From an uncultured Pelagibacteraceae bacterium (GTDB lineage Bacteria; Pseudomonadota; Alphaproteobacteria; Pelagibacterales; Pelagibacteraceae): a DNA stretch of 46,705 nt. Position 1 is the stretch's first letter. Every line of letters starts with the position of its first letter. Below, in pieces: positions 8,807 through 18,546 of the stretch. The position numbers were made by a program, and so were the translations under genes. Under the pieces are notes generated by a model. It was given only the letters and a program-made list of their open reading frames with translations. It did not search any database and was not told the DNA's origin. The stretch spans positions 1-46,705 of the forward strand of contig CABZOF010000005.1 in the NCBI GenBank assembly GCA_902527215.1, in the 5' to 3' direction.

Positions 8807-10744
8807 ATGAACAAGATTTTATCACAAGCTATTAGGAAAGCTGTTTCTGATTATACACCACAATTGAATCAAGATCCTAAGGATAAAAGATTAGATTTAT
8901 TTTCTCTTAATAGTGAAACAGAACTATTTCAAAATTCAAAAGGCATAACAATTAAAATTGATAGAAGTAAAGATGATAATTTAACTGACTTTGGAAAAGC
9001 TACCCTTAAGGATAGATATTTAGGTGCTAACGAATCTTTTCAAGATTTATTTGCTAGAGTTGCAAGTCATTATGCTGACGACAATTTACATGCTCAAAGA
9101 TTATACAATTACATTAGTAATCTTTGGTTCATGCCAGCAACACCAGTTTTATCAAATGGAGGAACTACAAGAGGATTGCCAATTTCTTGTTTTCTAAACG
9201 AAGCTAGCGATAGTCTTAATGGTATTCTTGACCTATGGAGTGAGAATGTTTGGCTTGCAGCACGTGGTGGAGGTATTGGAAGTTACTGGGGAAATCTCAG
9301 ATCAATAGGTGAGAAAATTGGAAGAGTTGGCAAAACTTCAGGAATAATTCCTTTTATTAAGGTAATGGACTCTTTAACAATGGCAATTAGCCAAGGTTCA
9401 TTGAGAAGAGGTTCTGCGGCCTGTTATATACCAATAGATCATCCAGAGATTGAAGAGTTTATTGAGATGAGAAGACCAACCGGGGGAGATCCTAATAGAA
9501 AATCATTAAATTTACACCACGGTGTTTTGGTTTCAGATGCTTTCATGAGAGCCGTTGAACTAGATGAACAATGGGGACTTAAAAGTCCAAAAGATGGAGC
9601 AGTTCAAGCAACTGTTTCAGCTAGAAATTTATGGATAAGATTATTAACAGCAAGAATTGAGACAGGCGAACCATACATTGTTTTCATAGATACTGTTAAT
9701 AGACAAATTCCTCAACATCATAAACTTGCTGGTCTTACTGTTAAAACTTCAAATCTTTGTAGCGAGATTACACTTCCTACAGGAATTGATAAAGACGGAA
9801 GAGATAGAACTGCCGTATGTTGTTTATCATCATTAAATGTAGAAAAGTATGATGAGTGGAAAGAAGATGAAAACTTTATACAAGATGTTATGAGATTTCT
9901 AGATAATGTTATGACTGACTTCATAGAAAATGCACCTGAACAATTTAGCGATGCCACATATTCAGCAATGAGAGAACGAAGTGTAGGATTGGGTGTAATG
10001 GGATTACATTCTTATTATCAAAAAAAGATGATTCCAATAGAATCTGTAATGAGTAAAGCCTGGAATAAAAAGATTTTTGAGCACATTCATAAAAATGTGG
10101 ATAAGGCATCAAAAGATTTAGCTGAGGAGAGAGGTTCATGCCCTGACGCTGCAGATTATGGTATAATGGAAAGATTTTCTAATAAAACTGCGATAGCACC
10201 TACAGCTTCTATCTCAATAATATGTGGTGGGACATCTCCAGGCGTTGAACCAATTGCAGCTAATAGTTTTACACACAAAACTTTGTCCGGTTCATTTAAT
10301 GTTCGAAATAAATATTTAAGACAGCTATTAGAAAAACACGGAAAAGATACAGATGAAGTTTGGTCAAGTATTACAACTAATCAGGGGTCTGTTTCACATT
10401 TAGATTTTTTAACTCAAGATGAAAAAGACGTTTTTAAAACAGCTTTTGAGTTAGATCAAAGATGGCTTGTTGATTTGAGTGCAGATAGAACACCTCATAT
10501 TTCTCAAGCTCAATCTATTAACTTATTTTTACCTGCAGATGTGCACAAAAGAGATTTACATCAAATTCACTTCCAAGCTTGGAAGAAAGGTTTGAAGAGT
10601 CTTTATTACTGTAGGTCTAAATCAATACAACGTGCTGAAAATGTTAACGATGCAAATTCAACTGACATTGCAGCAAACGTTTATAAATCAAAAGATGAAA
10701 GTAACAACCAACAAGATTATGAGGAGTGTTTATCATGTCAGTAG
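8807..10744 (+). CDS. nrdA: Class I ribonucleotide reductase, catalytic alpha subunit
   Basis: Reduces ribonucleotides to deoxyribonucleotides. It has 645 residues, shorter than the 761 of E. coli NrdA. Active-site residues are present: Cys128 in GLPISCF, Asn316/Cys318/Glu320 in SNLCSEITLP, the second redox cysteine in AVCCLSSLNV (338-339), and the radical-transfer tyrosine pair in SLYYCRS. The C-terminus ends YEECLSCQ, a CxxC tail of the thioredoxin-reduced type. I see no N-terminal ATP-cone, so inhibition by dATP through that domain is not expected. The strong AAAGGAG site supports the ATG at 8807. Its 3' end overlaps nrdB by 10 nt. Confidence 0.96.
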   Translation: MNKILSQAIRKAVSDYTPQLNQDPKDKRLDLFSLNSETELFQNSKGITIKIDRSKDDNLTDFGKATLKDRYLGANESFQDLFARVASHYADDNLHAQRLYNYISNLWFMPATPVLSNGGTTRGLPISCFLNEASDSLNGILDLWSENVWLAARGGGIGSYWGNLRSIGEKIGRVGKTSGIIPFIKVMDSLTMAISQGSLRRGSAACYIPIDHPEIEEFIEMRRPTGGDPNRKSLNLHHGVLVSDAFMRAVELDEQWGLKSPKDGAVQATVSARNLWIRLLTARIETGEPYIVFIDTVNRQIPQHHKLAGLTVKTSNLCSEITLPTGIDKDGRDRTAVCCLSSLNVEKYDEWKEDENFIQDVMRFLDNVMTDFIENAPEQFSDATYSAMRERSVGLGVMGLHSYYQKKMIPIESVMSKAWNKKIFEHIHKNVDKASKDLAEERGSCPDAADYGIMERFSNKTAIAPTASISIICGGTSPGVEPIAANSFTHKTLSGSFNVRNKYLRQLLEKHGKDTDEVWSSITTNQGSVSHLDFLTQDEKDVFKTAFELDQRWLVDLSADRTPHISQAQSINLFLPADVHKRDLHQIHFQAWKKGLKSLYYCRSKSIQRAENVNDANSTDIAANVYKSKDESNNQQDYEECLSCQ

Positions 10745-11742
10745 CAGAAAAAATTAATAAAGAAATAATTCAACCAAAAAAAATGGGTCTATTAGTGGAG
10801 AACCCAGTTTACAAACCTTTTAGATACCCCTGGTGCTATGATGCATGGTTAACTCAACAAAGAATTCATTGGTTACCTGAAGAAGTTCCATTAGGAGATG
10901 ATGTTAGAGACTGGCAAAAAAACTTGTCACAACCAGAAAAAAACTTATTAACCCAAATTTTTAGATTTTTTACCCAAGCTGATGTTGAAGTTAATAATTG
11001 TTACTTAAGACACTACACAACTGTATTTAAACCAACTGAAGTATTAATGATGATGACTGCATTTGCTTCAATGGAAACAGTTCACGTAGCAGCATATTCA
11101 CATCTTTTAGATACAATTGGAATGCCTGAGTCTGAATACTCGGCTTTCATGAAATATAAAGAGATGAAAGATAAATATGATTACATGCAAAACTTTAATG
11201 TAAATTCAAAAGAAGATATTGCAAAAACTGTTGCAGTATTTAGTGCATTCACAGAAGGACTGCAATTATTTGCTAGCTTTGCAATCTTGCTTAACTTCCC
11301 AAGACATAACAAGATGAAGGGTATGGGCCAAATTGTTACTTGGTCAGTAAGAGACGAAACACTTCACTGCAATTCAATGATTAGAATCTTTAAGGAGTTT
11401 ATTAAAGAGAACCCTGAAATATGGACGCCAAAACTTAAAAAAGAACTTTATGAAGCTTGCAGAACAATCGTTGAGCATGAGGATTCTTTTATTGATTTAG
11501 CTTTTGAAATGGGTCCAATGGAAGGTTTAACCGCGAAAGAAGTTAAAGAATATATAAGATTTATTGCAAATAGAAGATTGGATCAATTAGGTTTAGAGCC
11601 AATTTATGATGTTCAAAAAAATCCATTAACATGGCTTGATACTATGTTAAATGCAGTTGAACATATGAACTTCTTCGAAGGTAGAGCTACTGAATATTCA
11701 AAAGCATCTACAAGAGGGTCTTGGACAGAAGCTTTTTCTTAA
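10735..11742 (+). CDS. nrdB: Class I ribonucleotide reductase, radical-generating beta subunit
   Basis: Holds the di-metal centre and tyrosyl radical that drive NrdA. I choose ATG 10735 over an upstream in-frame GTG at 10726, because GAGGAG at 10721-10726 then sits 8 nt before the start. That gives 335 residues with Asp83, Glu114, His117 and Tyr121 at almost the same positions as Asp84, Glu115, His118 and Tyr122 of E. coli. The second metal half is FTEGLQLFASF and RDETLHCNS. The radical tyrosine is therefore kept. The gene ends 2 nt before the convergent prpC stop. Confidence 0.96.
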   Translation: MSVAEKINKEIIQPKKMGLLVENPVYKPFRYPWCYDAWLTQQRIHWLPEEVPLGDDVRDWQKNLSQPEKNLLTQIFRFFTQADVEVNNCYLRHYTTVFKPTEVLMMMTAFASMETVHVAAYSHLLDTIGMPESEYSAFMKYKEMKDKYDYMQNFNVNSKEDIAKTVAVFSAFTEGLQLFASFAILLNFPRHNKMKGMGQIVTWSVRDETLHCNSMIRIFKEFIKENPEIWTPKLKKELYEACRTIVEHEDSFIDLAFEMGPMEGLTAKEVKEYIRFIANRRLDQLGLEPIYDVQKNPLTWLDTMLNAVEHMNFFEGRATEYSKASTRGSWTEAFS

Positions 11743-11744
11743 GT

Positions 11745-12869
11745 TTATCTTTGATTTAATTGCACAACTTTACGGTGCTTACTACCTTTATAGCTTGCTA
11801 AAGGTCTAATAAGTTTATTAGCAGCATGCTGCTCAATAATATGAGCTGACCAACCAGTAATTCTTGAAATTACAAAAATTGGTGTGAAGAAATCAGTATC
11901 AAATCCCATTAAATGGTAAGTAGGTCCAGTAGGGTAATCTACGTTTGGATGGATATTTTTTCGATCTATCATTACTTTTTCTACAATGTCGTAAATTTTT
12001 TCAAACTTTCTATCTTTTTTGATCTTAGCAACTTTTCCAAAATATTCTCTCATTGTAGGAACTCTTGAATCTCCACTTTTATAAACTCTATGGCCAAATC
12101 CCATTACAACATCTTTGTTATTTAGTGCTTTATTTATCCATTTAAGTGCATTCTCTGGTTTTTTGATTTTATTCATCATATGCATGACTTCTTCATTAGC
12201 ACCTCCATGAAGAGGTCCTTTTAAACTTGCTATTGCACCAGTGATTGCGCCATGAATATCCGATAGACTACTTGTTATTGTTCTAGCTGTAAAGGTTGAA
12301 ACATTAAAACTATGTTCTGCATATAAAATTAACGAAACATCAAAAGCTTTAACTATATCTTTGTTGGGTACTTTGCCAAAACACATATGAAAAAAGTTTT
12401 CAGAAAATGAAAGTTTGTTTTTTGGAGGTATAATTCTCTTTCCTTTTCTTGCCCTATAAAATGCTGCAAGTGCAACAGGCATTTTAGCGAAAATTCTCAT
12501 TACTTTTCTCATATTTGCTTTAGGTGAATTATCTTTTGTTTCTTTATCCTCTAGACCCATGATACTCACTGCTGTTCTTGCTACATCCATTGGATGTGCC
12601 TTCTTTGGAAATTTTTTTATATCATCTAATAATGTTTTAGATAATTTTCTTTCTTTTCTCTCTTCTTTTTCAAATTTTTTTAATTGTTTTTTACTTGGAA
12701 GTTCACCATTTAAAATAAGATAAGCTACTTCCTCAAATTTACACTTTGCGCACAAATCTTGAGCAGCATATCCTCTATAAGTCAAAGAATTAATCTCTGG
12801 CATTACTTTAGAAACTTCTGTTTCGTCAACAACTATACCCAGTAAACCTTTTTTGATTTCGTCACTCAT
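11745..12869 (-). CDS. prpC: 2-methylcitrate synthase (citrate synthase family)
   Basis: Condenses propionyl-CoA with oxaloacetate to 2-methylcitrate. It has 374 residues, the short citrate synthase form. The N-terminal GLLGIVVDETEVSKVMPE, LTYRGYAAQDL and FEEVAYLILNGELP are typical of PrpC. Catalytic residues are His221 in LHGGANEEVM, His260 in GFGHRVYK and Asp324 in GFDTDFFTPIF. It is the last gene of prpD-prpB-prpC; its ATG overlaps the prpB stop by one base. The context decides for methylcitrate over ordinary citrate synthase, although such enzymes often accept both acyl-CoAs. Confidence 0.93.
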   Translation of the reverse strand: MSDEIKKGLLGIVVDETEVSKVMPEINSLTYRGYAAQDLCAKCKFEEVAYLILNGELPSKKQLKKFEKEERKERKLSKTLLDDIKKFPKKAHPMDVARTAVSIMGLEDKETKDNSPKANMRKVMRIFAKMPVALAAFYRARKGKRIIPPKNKLSFSENFFHMCFGKVPNKDIVKAFDVSLILYAEHSFNVSTFTARTITSSLSDIHGAITGAIASLKGPLHGGANEEVMHMMNKIKKPENALKWINKALNNKDVVMGFGHRVYKSGDSRVPTMREYFGKVAKIKKDRKFEKIYDIVEKVMIDRKNIHPNVDYPTGPTYHLMGFDTDFFTPIFVISRITGWSAHIIEQHAANKLIRPLASYKGSKHRKVVQLNQR

Positions 12870-13765
12870 TATTCGTGTCCATCAGTATTAAAATTATAAA
12901 TTTTTTCGTCTAAAGCATTATATTTTTCGTATTCAACTAAATCATATAATCTTTTTCGCGTTTGCATTTTATCAATAATATTGTTTTGATGTCCATCAGC
13001 AAAAATGGCACGTAAACCATCCTCCACATTTTTCATTGCTAATCTTTGGGTGGAGACTGGATAAATAACAATATTGTATCCCAAGTCCTCAAGTTGTTTG
13101 TAATTGAGTAATTTTGATTTTCCAAACTCTGTCATATTAGCTAAAAGATAACATCCAAGGGATTTTCTAACTATTTCAAACTCTTTTTCATCTTTCAAAG
13201 CTTCAGGAAATATAACTTCAGCACCAGCATCTACGTATGCTTTACATCTATCAATCATGCTGTCTATTCCTTCTACATTTTTTGCATCTGATCTAGCTAT
13301 GATTTTAAAATTTTTGTCTTTTCTAGAACTTACACATTCCTTTATCTTAGAAACCATCTTTTCTTTAGAAATAAGCTCTTTGTTATCTAGATGACCACAT
13401 CTTTTTTGTTCTATTTGATCCTCTAAATGAACAGCAGCTACACCAAATTCTTCAAATGTCTCAATTGTTTCTTTGCATGATTTAAATCCAGTATCAATAT
13501 CAACTATTGTTGGAAGATTTGTTACTCTAGAAATTAAATAAGATCTAGTGCTAACATCTTGAAGGGTTGTTAAACCAATATCTGGAAAGCCTAAATCATT
13601 AGCCATCACACCACCAGACACATAGACTGCATCATAACCGATTTCCTCTATTAACTTGGCTGTTAAAGGATTGTATGCACCAGGTACTCTTAAAATTTTA
13701 TTGGATTTAAGTTTGGTATCTAGATCAATTCTTTTTTGGGTTAAATCTTTTTCAACAAAATGCAT
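12869..13765 (-). CDS. prpB: 2-methylisocitrate lyase
   Basis: Cleaves 2-methylisocitrate to pyruvate and succinate, the last step of the methylcitrate cycle. It has 298 residues of the PEP mutase/isocitrate lyase superfamily, with the substrate loop VPGAYNPLTAKLIEEIGYDA, metal-binding VDIDTGF (88-94) and the catalytic KRCGH (Cys123). It abuts prpD with no spacer and overlaps prpC by one base. Confidence 0.93.
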   Translation of the reverse strand: MHFVEKDLTQKRIDLDTKLKSNKILRVPGAYNPLTAKLIEEIGYDAVYVSGGVMANDLGFPDIGLTTLQDVSTRSYLISRVTNLPTIVDIDTGFKSCKETIETFEEFGVAAVHLEDQIEQKRCGHLDNKELISKEKMVSKIKECVSSRKDKNFKIIARSDAKNVEGIDSMIDRCKAYVDAGAEVIFPEALKDEKEFEIVRKSLGCYLLANMTEFGKSKLLNYKQLEDLGYNIVIYPVSTQRLAMKNVEDGLRAIFADGHQNNIIDKMQTRKRLYDLVEYEKYNALDEKIYNFNTDGHE

Positions 13766-15268
13766 TTAAAAAATCCCTTTTTTATTATTTTTCTTTAAAT
13801 ATTTTTTGCTAACTTCGATATTTAATTTATTTAGACTTCCTTTTTTTAATTTTTTTAAATTTTGTACAGTTTTTAAAAATCTATCGCTTTCTTTTTTAGA
13901 TAATATTTTATTAGTTAAAGTTAAAAATTTCTTAATATAATCTTTTCTTTGAAAAGGTCTCGCTCCGTATGGATGTGCATCAGCTCTCTCTAATTCTTCA
14001 GATATTTTTTTTCCGTTATTTAAAGTAACCACGACTTTTGCTCCAAATGATTTCTTTTTTGGATCTGGATGATGATATTTTTTAGTCCATTTTTTATCTT
14101 CATGTGTTGTTATAGATTTCCATATTTTTATAGTACTTTTTTTATTGGCTCTTGATTTTGTATATGACCTTACATGATGCCAGTCCGCATCCTCTAAGGC
14201 TACTGCAAATATATACATAATTGAATGGTCTAAAGTTTCTCTAGACGCATTAGGGTCCATCTTTTGCGGATCATTTGCACCGGTTCCTATGACGAAATGT
14301 GTATGGTGACTGGTATAGATATCTATTTTTTTTATATTTTTTAAATCTGAAATTCTTTTATTTAATTTTTTACCTATATCTATTAATGCCTGAGCTTGAT
14401 ATTCTGCTGAATATTCTTTTGTGTACGTTTCTAGGATAGCTTTTTTTGGCTCATTTTTTTTTGGTAATGGCACATTATATTTCGCATTTTTTCCATCTAA
14501 TATTCTTGCAATTACACTGTCTTCTCCCTCATAAATAGGACTAGGAGCTCCTTCACCTCTCATAGCTCTATCAACTGCTTCAATTGCTAATTTACCTGCA
14601 TGTGCCGGTGCATAAGCTTTCCAGCTTGAAATTTCACCTTTTCTAGATTGTCGAGTAGAAATAGTTACATGAAGGGCCTGTTGAACAGCTTGATATATAG
14701 TTTCTGTATTTAATTTTAACATTGAACCTATGCCTGCAGCCACACTTGGTCCTAAATGAGCAATATGGTCAATTTTATGTTTGTGAAGACAAATTCCTTT
14801 AACTAAATTAACCTGAACTTCATAAGCTGTAATAATTCCTCTTAGAAAGTCTGCTCCACTTTTTTTAAGCTTTTCACCAACAGCTAATATAGGAGGAATA
14901 TTATCACCTGGATGGCTATAATCAGCTGCCAAAAAAGTATCGTGAAAATCTAATTCTCTAACTGCAGTGCCATTTGCCCATGCTGCCCATTCAGCATCAA
15001 ATTTCATTCCAGAATTAATACCAAATATAGTTGAGCCTGATTTTCTTAAATGGCCTTTGGCCATTTCTCTAGCCGATATCACTGGTTTTCTGTTTAATGA
15101 TGCTATAGCAACAGACGCATTATCAATAATTCTATTAATTGACATTTCAACTGCATCATTATTTAATTTTGCCTTATCAGATGCAATTTCTGCAATTTTC
15201 CATGCAAGCTGTTTCTTCTTTGGAAGATTGATTTTTGATGGATATACTCTAACCGTGTTTAACAACAA
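13766..15268 (-). CDS. prpD: 2-methylcitrate dehydratase (MmgE/PrpD family)
   Basis: Dehydrates 2-methylcitrate on the way to 2-methylisocitrate. It has 500 residues with the MmgE/PrpD helical core: [33 protein letters not shown], the histidine-rich [14 protein letters not shown], and [11 protein letters not shown] near the C-terminus. No ATG fits the 5' end. A clear AAGGAG at 15274-15279 precedes TTG codons at 15268 and 15265, so a rare TTG start is likely. It is the first gene of the prp trio and lies 53 nt after gph on the same strand. Confidence 0.92.
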   Translation of the reverse strand: MLLNTVRVYPSKINLPKKKQLAWKIAEIASDKAKLNNDAVEMSINRIIDNASVAIASLNRKPVISAREMAKGHLRKSGSTIFGINSGMKFDAEWAAWANGTAVRELDFHDTFLAADYSHPGDNIPPILAVGEKLKKSGADFLRGIITAYEVQVNLVKGICLHKHKIDHIAHLGPSVAAGIGSMLKLNTETIYQAVQQALHVTISTRQSRKGEISSWKAYAPAHAGKLAIEAVDRAMRGEGAPSPIYEGEDSVIARILDGKNAKYNVPLPKKNEPKKAILETYTKEYSAEYQAQALIDIGKKLNKRISDLKNIKKIDIYTSHHTHFVIGTGANDPQKMDPNASRETLDHSIMYIFAVALEDADWHHVRSYTKSRANKKSTIKIWKSITTHEDKKWTKKYHHPDPKKKSFGAKVVVTLNNGKKISEELERADAHPYGARPFQRKDYIKKFLTLTNKILSKKESDRFLKTVQNLKKLKKGSLNKLNIEVSKKYLKKNNKKGIF

Positions 15269-15321
15269 AATAACTCCTTACTTATAATTTTGTTTTAATA
15301 GTTAAAATAAATTAATCAATA

Positions 15322-16002
15322 TTAAAGATATTTAGAGATAATTTTATCAATATCTACAAAGTCTTTTATTAAGTGATTATGATAAATTTCATCAATTTTT
15401 TTTTCTGTATATCCATCCTCTAACAAAATCATTGGAATTTCAGCTGCTTTAGCAGCATTAGCATCTGACTCACTGTCACCAATCATAATTGATCTATTTA
15501 TATTACCGTCAAGAATTTCTAAAATTGTCGTTATATGTCTTGGATCAGGTTTGCAATACTCAAATGTATTATAGCCTGCCACATATTCAAAATAATCATA
15601 AATTCCGATTTTTTTTAAAAGATCAACAGCCAGATGTTCAGTTTTATTTGTACATACAGCCATAGATATATTTTTTTTTTTACACCACTTTAAAAAATCT
15701 TCTACACCACTAACTAAAGTGCTCTCATTTAATATATTTTTGCTATAATACGAAATAAATTCATCTGTCATTTCATTTTTAATTTTTTCATTAATAGAAC
15801 TTAATTCTTTTTTAGCTTGGCTCCAAATTGATCTTCCAATCATTGCACCCGCACCATGACCAACGGCACTTTTTAACTCATCTAATGATTTGCTTCGATA
15901 ACCAAACTTCTTCATTACATGGTTATGTGCAAGCATTAAATCTGGAGCAGTATCAACAAGAGTTCCGTCAAGATCAAATATAACAGTGAATTTTTGAGTC
16001 AT
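15322..16002 (-). CDS. gph: Phosphoglycolate phosphatase (HAD family)
   Basis: HAD hydrolase likely to dephosphorylate 2-phosphoglycolate from DNA repair. It has 226 residues, with motif I FDLDGTLVDTAPDL at residues 9-22, an alpha-helical cap, motif II around AVCTNKTE, and motif III/IV MIGDSESDANAAK. It is the closest same-strand gene upstream of prpD and could be cotranscribed with it. Related HAD phosphatases with other substrates cannot be excluded. Confidence 0.85.
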   Translation of the reverse strand: MTQKFTVIFDLDGTLVDTAPDLMLAHNHVMKKFGYRSKSLDELKSAVGHGAGAMIGRSIWSQAKKELSSINEKIKNEMTDEFISYYSKNILNESTLVSGVEDFLKWCKKKNISMAVCTNKTEHLAVDLLKKIGIYDYFEYVAGYNTFEYCKPDPRHITTILEILDGNINRSIMIGDSESDANAAKAAEIPMILLEDGYTEKKIDEIYHNHLIKDFVDIDKIISKYL

Positions 16003-16069
16003 TTAAAAGTATTATTAAGAAATAAATTGTGAATTAATTAAACTAATACTCAAATATATAAAAATATCA

Positions 16070-16690
16070 ATGAAACAAATTTATTTAAAAAATATTCAAT
16101 CAAGGCTTAGAAACAAATTTTTAAAAAAAGGTGTAAAAATGATTGCACCTGAAACTGTTTTTTTTTCTAAAAATACAAAAATAGGCAAAAATGTAACTAT
16201 AGAACCATACGTTGTTATTGCTGACAAGGTAACGATAGGAAATAATGTAAAAATATTATCTTTCTCTCATTTAGAAGGTGTAAAAATTGAAAATAACATT
16301 AGTATTGGACCCTATGCAAGGTTAAGACCAGGAACAATTCTTAAATCGGGAACAAAGGTTGGAAATTTTGTTGAAGTAAAAAAAAGTGTGATAGGAAATA
16401 ATTCAAAATTAAACCATTTATCATATATTGGAGACTCTAAAATAGGAAAGAGAGTGAATATTGGTGCAGGAACAATAACATGTAATTATGATGGAATAAA
16501 AAAAAGCAAGACAATAATCAACGATGATGCATTTATTGGGTCTAATTCATCTTTAGTTGCTCCTATCAGGTTAGAAAAAAGAAGTGTAATTGGTGCTGGG
16601 TCAGTTATAACCAAAAAAGTTTCAAAAAAAGCGCTAGCTCTAACTAGAGCTGAGCAGATTGAAATTAAAAATTATAAAAGAAAAAAATAA
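16070..16690 (+). CDS. glmU: Acetyltransferase-only GlmU (left-handed beta-helix)
   Basis: Matches only the C-terminal half of bifunctional GlmU: 206 residues against about 455. Residues 6-26 resemble the GlmU linker helix, followed by hexapeptide repeats and the signature segments IGPYARLRPGT, VGNFVEVKKSVIG, NHLSYIGDSKIG and NIGAGTITCNYDG, with the acetyl-transfer His in NHLSYIG. The N-terminal GlcN-1-P uridylyltransferase domain is absent. It cannot be hidden upstream, because only 67 nt separate this ATG from the divergent gph gene. It should acetylate GlcN-1-phosphate; the uridylyl transfer must come from a gene elsewhere. It abuts glmS, the first enzyme of the same pathway. Confidence 0.88.
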   Translation: MKQIYLKNIQSRLRNKFLKKGVKMIAPETVFFSKNTKIGKNVTIEPYVVIADKVTIGNNVKILSFSHLEGVKIENNISIGPYARLRPGTILKSGTKVGNFVEVKKSVIGNNSKLNHLSYIGDSKIGKRVNIGAGTITCNYDGIKKSKTIINDDAFIGSNSSLVAPIRLEKRSVIGAGSVITKKVSKKALALTRAEQIEIKNYKRKK

Positions 16691-18511
16691 ATGTGTGGAA
16701 TAGTTGGAATAATTAGTTCTAAAGAGGTTACTGGAAGAATATTAAACTCATTGAAGAAACTTGAATATCGTGGGTACGACTCTGCTGGCATAGCTACATT
16801 AGTTGAAGGAAATATTAATGAAGTCAAATGCGAGGGCAGGGTTGAAGTATTAGAAAAAGATATCACTAAATTTAATTTAAAAGGTGATATTGGTATAGGA
16901 CATGTGAGGTGGGCAACGCACGGCAAACCAAGTAAAATTAATGCTCATCCCCATTCATCTGAGCATGTATCGGTAGTGCATAATGGAATTATTGAAAATT
17001 CAACGATATTAAAAAAGTTTTTAGAAAAAAAAGGTTATGAATTTAAATCACAAACAGACACTGAAGTAATAGCTCATTTAGTTACTGAATATCTAAAAAA
17101 GAATTCAATAAAAGATACAATAATAAAGGTTCTCAAAAGACTTCATGGTAGTTTTGCGTTAGGAATAATATTTAAAGGCCAAAGTAATCTTATGGTAGGT
17201 GCGAAAAGAGGATCTCCATTAGCTGTAGGTTATGGTCCAAATGAAAATTATATTGGTTCAGACTCATACGCGCTTAAATCTATGACTAATAAAATTTCTT
17301 ATTTAGATGATGGAGAATTTTGTATTATTAAAAAGGATCAAATTGAATTTTTTGGTACTGAGGGCACTAAAATAAATAAAAAAGTGATGAATTTATCTAA
17401 AGATGCAATTGACTACGATAAAGGTGATTACAAATATTTTATGGAGAAAGAAATTGACGAACAGCCATCAACAATTACTGCTTGTATAAATGAGTACATT
17501 GATAAACATAACAAGCAAATCAATATTTATAATTTCCCATGGAAAATAAGCTCAATTGAATCGGTAATGTTAATTGGTTGTGGAACAGCTTTCCACTCGT
17601 GTTTGATGGCAAAATACTGGATGGAACAAAATACCAATTTAGATGTCAGTGTTGATATAGCCTCTGAATTTAGATATCGAAAAGTTAAATTTAAAAAAAA
17701 CTGCCTTTATATTGTTGTTTCACAGTCTGGAGAAACAGCTGATACTCACGCAGCATTAGATTTATGTAAAAGAAACAAAATGAAAACTTGTGCAGTTGTG
17801 AATGTTATAGAAAGCTCAATAGCAAGAGATGCTGATTTAGTGTTACCAATCTATTGTGGACAAGAAGTTGGCGTTGCTTCAACTAAGGCATTTATTGGCC
17901 AGATGCTAGTTTTGTATATTTTATCAACTAAAATTTCTTTTGATCAAAAATGTATTTCTCGAAAAGAATATCAAGCAAAGGTAGATAATTTACTAAAGTT
18001 ATCTAATGCTGCAAAAAAAACATTAAAACTAGATCAAAAAATTTTTAATGTTGGCAAAACTTTTGCTGATGCAAAAGGTTCAATGTTTTTAGGAAGAGGT
18101 TATTCTTTTCCTATTGCTTTAGAGGGAGCGTTAAAACTTAAGGAATTAGCATATGTTCATGCTGAAGGTTACCCAGCTGGTGAAATGAAGCATGGTCCAT
18201 TAGCTCTTATAGAAGAAGGAATGCCTGTTGTGGTTTTAGCACCAAGAGATGAACATTACAAAAAAACAATATCAAATATGCAAGAGGTAATTGCTAGAGG
18301 TGCAAAAGTTTTATTAATAACTAACAATAATAAAGATGAAGTAATCTCAGAAAATATTTGGGAAAAGATTGAAGTGGATCAGCTTGATGATGAATTAATA
18401 CCTTTTTTAATGACTATCCCTCTTCAAAAACTAGCCTTTTATTCAGCTTTGGAAAAAGGATATGATATAGATAAACCAAGAAATCTAGCAAAATCTGTCA
18501 CTGTTGAATAA
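16691..18511 (+). CDS. glmS: Glutamine-fructose-6-phosphate aminotransferase
   Basis: Makes glucosamine 6-phosphate for peptidoglycan and LPS precursors. It has 606 residues. The N-terminal glutaminase domain begins MCGIVGIIS with nucleophile Cys2 and has YRGYDSAGIA and HVRWATHGKPS. Two SIS domains follow from about residue 285, with LIGCGTAFHS and VSQSGETADTHAAL. The C-terminal tail DKPRNLAKSVTVE is the conserved GlmS end. The gene starts immediately after the GlmU-like stop, so the two should be coexpressed. I see no glmS ribozyme, as expected with no leader. Confidence 0.97.
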   Translation: MCGIVGIISSKEVTGRILNSLKKLEYRGYDSAGIATLVEGNINEVKCEGRVEVLEKDITKFNLKGDIGIGHVRWATHGKPSKINAHPHSSEHVSVVHNGIIENSTILKKFLEKKGYEFKSQTDTEVIAHLVTEYLKKNSIKDTIIKVLKRLHGSFALGIIFKGQSNLMVGAKRGSPLAVGYGPNENYIGSDSYALKSMTNKISYLDDGEFCIIKKDQIEFFGTEGTKINKKVMNLSKDAIDYDKGDYKYFMEKEIDEQPSTITACINEYIDKHNKQINIYNFPWKISSIESVMLIGCGTAFHSCLMAKYWMEQNTNLDVSVDIASEFRYRKVKFKKNCLYIVVSQSGETADTHAALDLCKRNKMKTCAVVNVIESSIARDADLVLPIYCGQEVGVASTKAFIGQMLVLYILSTKISFDQKCISRKEYQAKVDNLLKLSNAAKKTLKLDQKIFNVGKTFADAKGSMFLGRGYSFPIALEGALKLKELAYVHAEGYPAGEMKHGPLALIEEGMPVVVLAPRDEHYKKTISNMQEVIARGAKVLLITNNNKDEVISENIWEKIEVDQLDDELIPFLMTIPLQKLAFYSALEKGYDIDKPRNLAKSVTVE

Positions 18512-18546
18512 TATATAAACTCTGCTAGAACACTTGTAGGTTGAAT

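Noticed and set aside
14967..15287. A 106-codon plus-strand ORF inside prpD
   Set aside because: It is antisense to a conserved part of PrpD and has no recognisable domain.
16600..16690. glmS ribozyme or a riboswitch before glmS
   Set aside because: glmS starts at the base after the GlmU stop; there is no leader to hold such an RNA.
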